Assembly (NCBI GenBank): GCA_900754755.1
Contig: CAAEEC010000012.1
Span: 1 to 6,882, forward strand
Direction of reading: 5' to 3'
DNA: 6,882 nucleotides
From: Clostridia bacterium
GTDB taxonomy: Bacteria; Bacillota; Clostridia; Christensenellales; Aristaeellaceae
Within the stretch, counting starts at the first letter, position 1. Each line of letters opens with the position of its first letter. The translations under genes were made by a program, and so were the position numbers. Under the pieces are notes generated by a model that saw nothing but the letters and a program-made list of their open reading frames with translations, made no database searches and was not told the origin of the DNA. Below are positions 5,870 to 6,882 of the stretch, one piece after another.

Positions 5870-6766
5870 ATGAGCGAAGTTTTCAACGAACCCAAGAAGC
5901 GGATCGACGGCGTGTATATCCCTTACGATTGCCATGCGCAGGCGCATGTGGGCCCGGGAGTTATGGCGCACGCGCATGTGCATGCGTATATCGAAATTTT
6001 GTATGGTCTGGAGGGACGATATACGCTCCAGACCAACGAAAACAGCATTACATTTTCCGCCGGAGACATGGTCTTGATCCATGCGCACGAAGTACACCAG
6101 GTATTTGCGCTGGCGGAAGGCACAAACCGGTATATCGTCATCAAATTTGAGCCGGAACTGGTGCAGGCGGCGGATAGCACGGTTTTTGAACTGAAATATC
6201 TGCTTTCCTTTCGCTTACCCGCGCACAACCTGCCGCGCTTTTTCCCCCGCGATGTGCTCGCCGGTTGCGAAGTGCCCGACCTGGTGCGCGACATTCTCCG
6301 CGAAGCGCAAAACCGGGATTTCGGTTTTGAACTCGCCATCCGGACGGACATTTGTCGCTTGACCCTATGGATTTTGCGCCATTGGCACGGGGACACAGGC
6401 CGCGCGCACGAAGCATATGCGCTGAGCGAGCGCGATATGGCCCGGCTCAAAACCGTATTTGATTATGTGGAAGAGCATTACGCGCAAGACGTTTCCTTGC
6501 AAGACTGCGCGCGCTTGTGCGGTATGAGTTATTATGCGTTTTCCCGCTTTTTCCGGCAATGTGCGCAGCGCACTTTTTCGGAGTATCTCAATTTTGTGCG
6601 CGTGAAAAAAGCGGAGATGCTGCTCGCTTCGACCGATATGAACGTTACGGAAATTGCGCTGGAAACGGGTTTTTCCACCAGCAGCTATTTCATCCGGCGT
6701 TTCCGCGCGGTGAATAGCGTCACGCCGCTGGATTTCCGCCGCCTGTTTGCGCAACCGGATTTGTGA
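5870..6766 (+). CDS. AraC-family transcriptional regulator with N-terminal cupin sensor, 298 residues
   Basis: A DNA-binding regulator of the AraC/XylS family. Residues about 15-95 form the cupin-like ligand domain: HAHVHAYIEILYGLEG (H34, H36, H38, E42), then FSAGDMVLIHAHEVHQV with H76. Residues about 190-295 form the two-helix-turn-helix DNA-binding domain: first HTH about 210-240 (LQDCARLCGMSYYAFSRFF), second about 258-290 (VTEIALETGFSTSSYFIRRF), ending with the family's conserved TPLDFRR, a variant of the usual TPxxYRR. The start at 5870 is preferred over the ATG at 5864 because GAGAGG (5858-5863) abuts 5864 but is 6 bases from 5870. The gene is divergent from the two-gene oxidoreductase operon, and the regulator most likely controls that operon in response to a sugar-like ligand; it may also control its own gene. 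The histidine-rich cupin could bind a metal, but similar His patterns occur in sugar-sensing members. Confidence 0.95.
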   Translation: MSEVFNEPKKRIDGVYIPYDCHAQAHVGPGVMAHAHVHAYIEILYGLEGRYTLQTNENSITFSAGDMVLIHAHEVHQVFALAEGTNRYIVIKFEPELVQAADSTVFELKYLLSFRLPAHNLPRFFPRDVLAGCEVPDLVRDILREAQNRDFGFELAIRTDICRLTLWILRHWHGDTGRAHEAYALSERDMARLKTVFDYVEEHYAQDVSLQDCARLCGMSYYAFSRFFRQCAQRTFSEYLNFVRVKKAEMLLASTDMNVTEIALETGFSTSSYFIRRFRAVNSVTPLDFRRLFAQPDL

Positions 6767-6776
6767 GGGAAAATTC

Positions 6777-6882
6777 ATGGACGAACGTTTGGCTTACGAA
6801 ATTCTTTCCGCCGTGGGAGAAATTCCGGAAGGGAAAGTGGCGACCTACGGGCAAATTGCCCGGCTCATTGGCCGGGAGAAAA
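6777..6882 (+). CDS. Alkyltransferase-like / MGMT DNA-binding domain protein (C-terminus outside window)
   Basis: Only the first 35 codons are present. They match the start of the methylated-DNA-protein cysteine methyltransferase DNA-binding domain as seen in the small alkyltransferase-like (Atl/YbaZ) proteins: ILSAVGEIPEGKVATYGQIARLIGR, including the GKVxTYGQIA core. Atl proteins are about 100 residues, bind O6-alkylguanine DNA and lack the acceptor cysteine. The beginning of the domain so close to the N-terminus favours an Atl-type protein over full-length Ogt, but the PCHR/PWHR site is outside the window, so this cannot be settled. The ribosome binding site GAGGGA (6765-6770) overlaps the stop codon of the regulator gene, and the gap is 10 bases, so the gene is likely co-transcribed with it. 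A functional link to the oxidoreductases is not evident. Confidence 0.85.
   Translation, partial: MDERLAYEILSAVGEIPEGKVATYGQIARLIGREK

Overview
The window looks like chromosomal DNA from a member of the Bacillota, most likely a moderately GC-rich uncultured Clostridia lineage of the gut type. The reasons are strong AGGAGG-type ribosome binding sites, TATAAT promoters with extended TGn elements, tight operons, and typical gene content: Gfo/Idh/MocA oxidoreductases with an AraC regulator, and Asp/Glu- and Thr/Pro-rich hypothetical proteins. This assignment is an inference from style, not from a marker gene. No RNA gene, insertion sequence, CRISPR array, phage gene or attachment site was recognised.

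Left part (1-3608): three proteins of unknown function, all rich in low-complexity sequence. Two run leftward as an overlapping pair: a 178-residue Pro/Gln/Ala-rich protein (1673 to 1137), then a protein with a folded-looking N-terminal domain and a long Glu/Ala-rich tail that leaves the window (1150 to 1). Divergent from them is a 576-residue, very acidic, single-pass membrane protein (1821 to 3551). It has its own promoter and ends at a strong terminator. It also carries an in-frame internal start with an excellent ribosome binding site at 2595, so it may make two products or be a fusion of two genes.

Middle and right part (3626-6882): a leftward two-gene operon encodes two different Gfo/Idh/MocA-family oxidoreductases (5757 to 4666, then 4652 to 3672). 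It is read divergently from a cupin-type AraC-family regulator (5870 to 6766). The 103-base spacer between them holds two back-to-back extended -10 promoters, a short direct repeat with an 11-base period that overlaps promoter elements of both, and an A/T-rich dyad in the regulator leader. The simplest reading is a small sugar, polyol or cyclitol oxidation module controlled by the adjacent AraC protein; no transporter or substrate-binding gene is visible to name the substrate. Immediately after the regulator, a small protein of the alkyltransferase-like (MGMT DNA-binding domain) family begins and leaves the window.

The convergent ends of the acidic membrane protein gene and the oxidoreductase operon are separated by 120 bases that contain two hairpin terminators. 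The rest of the window is densely coding.
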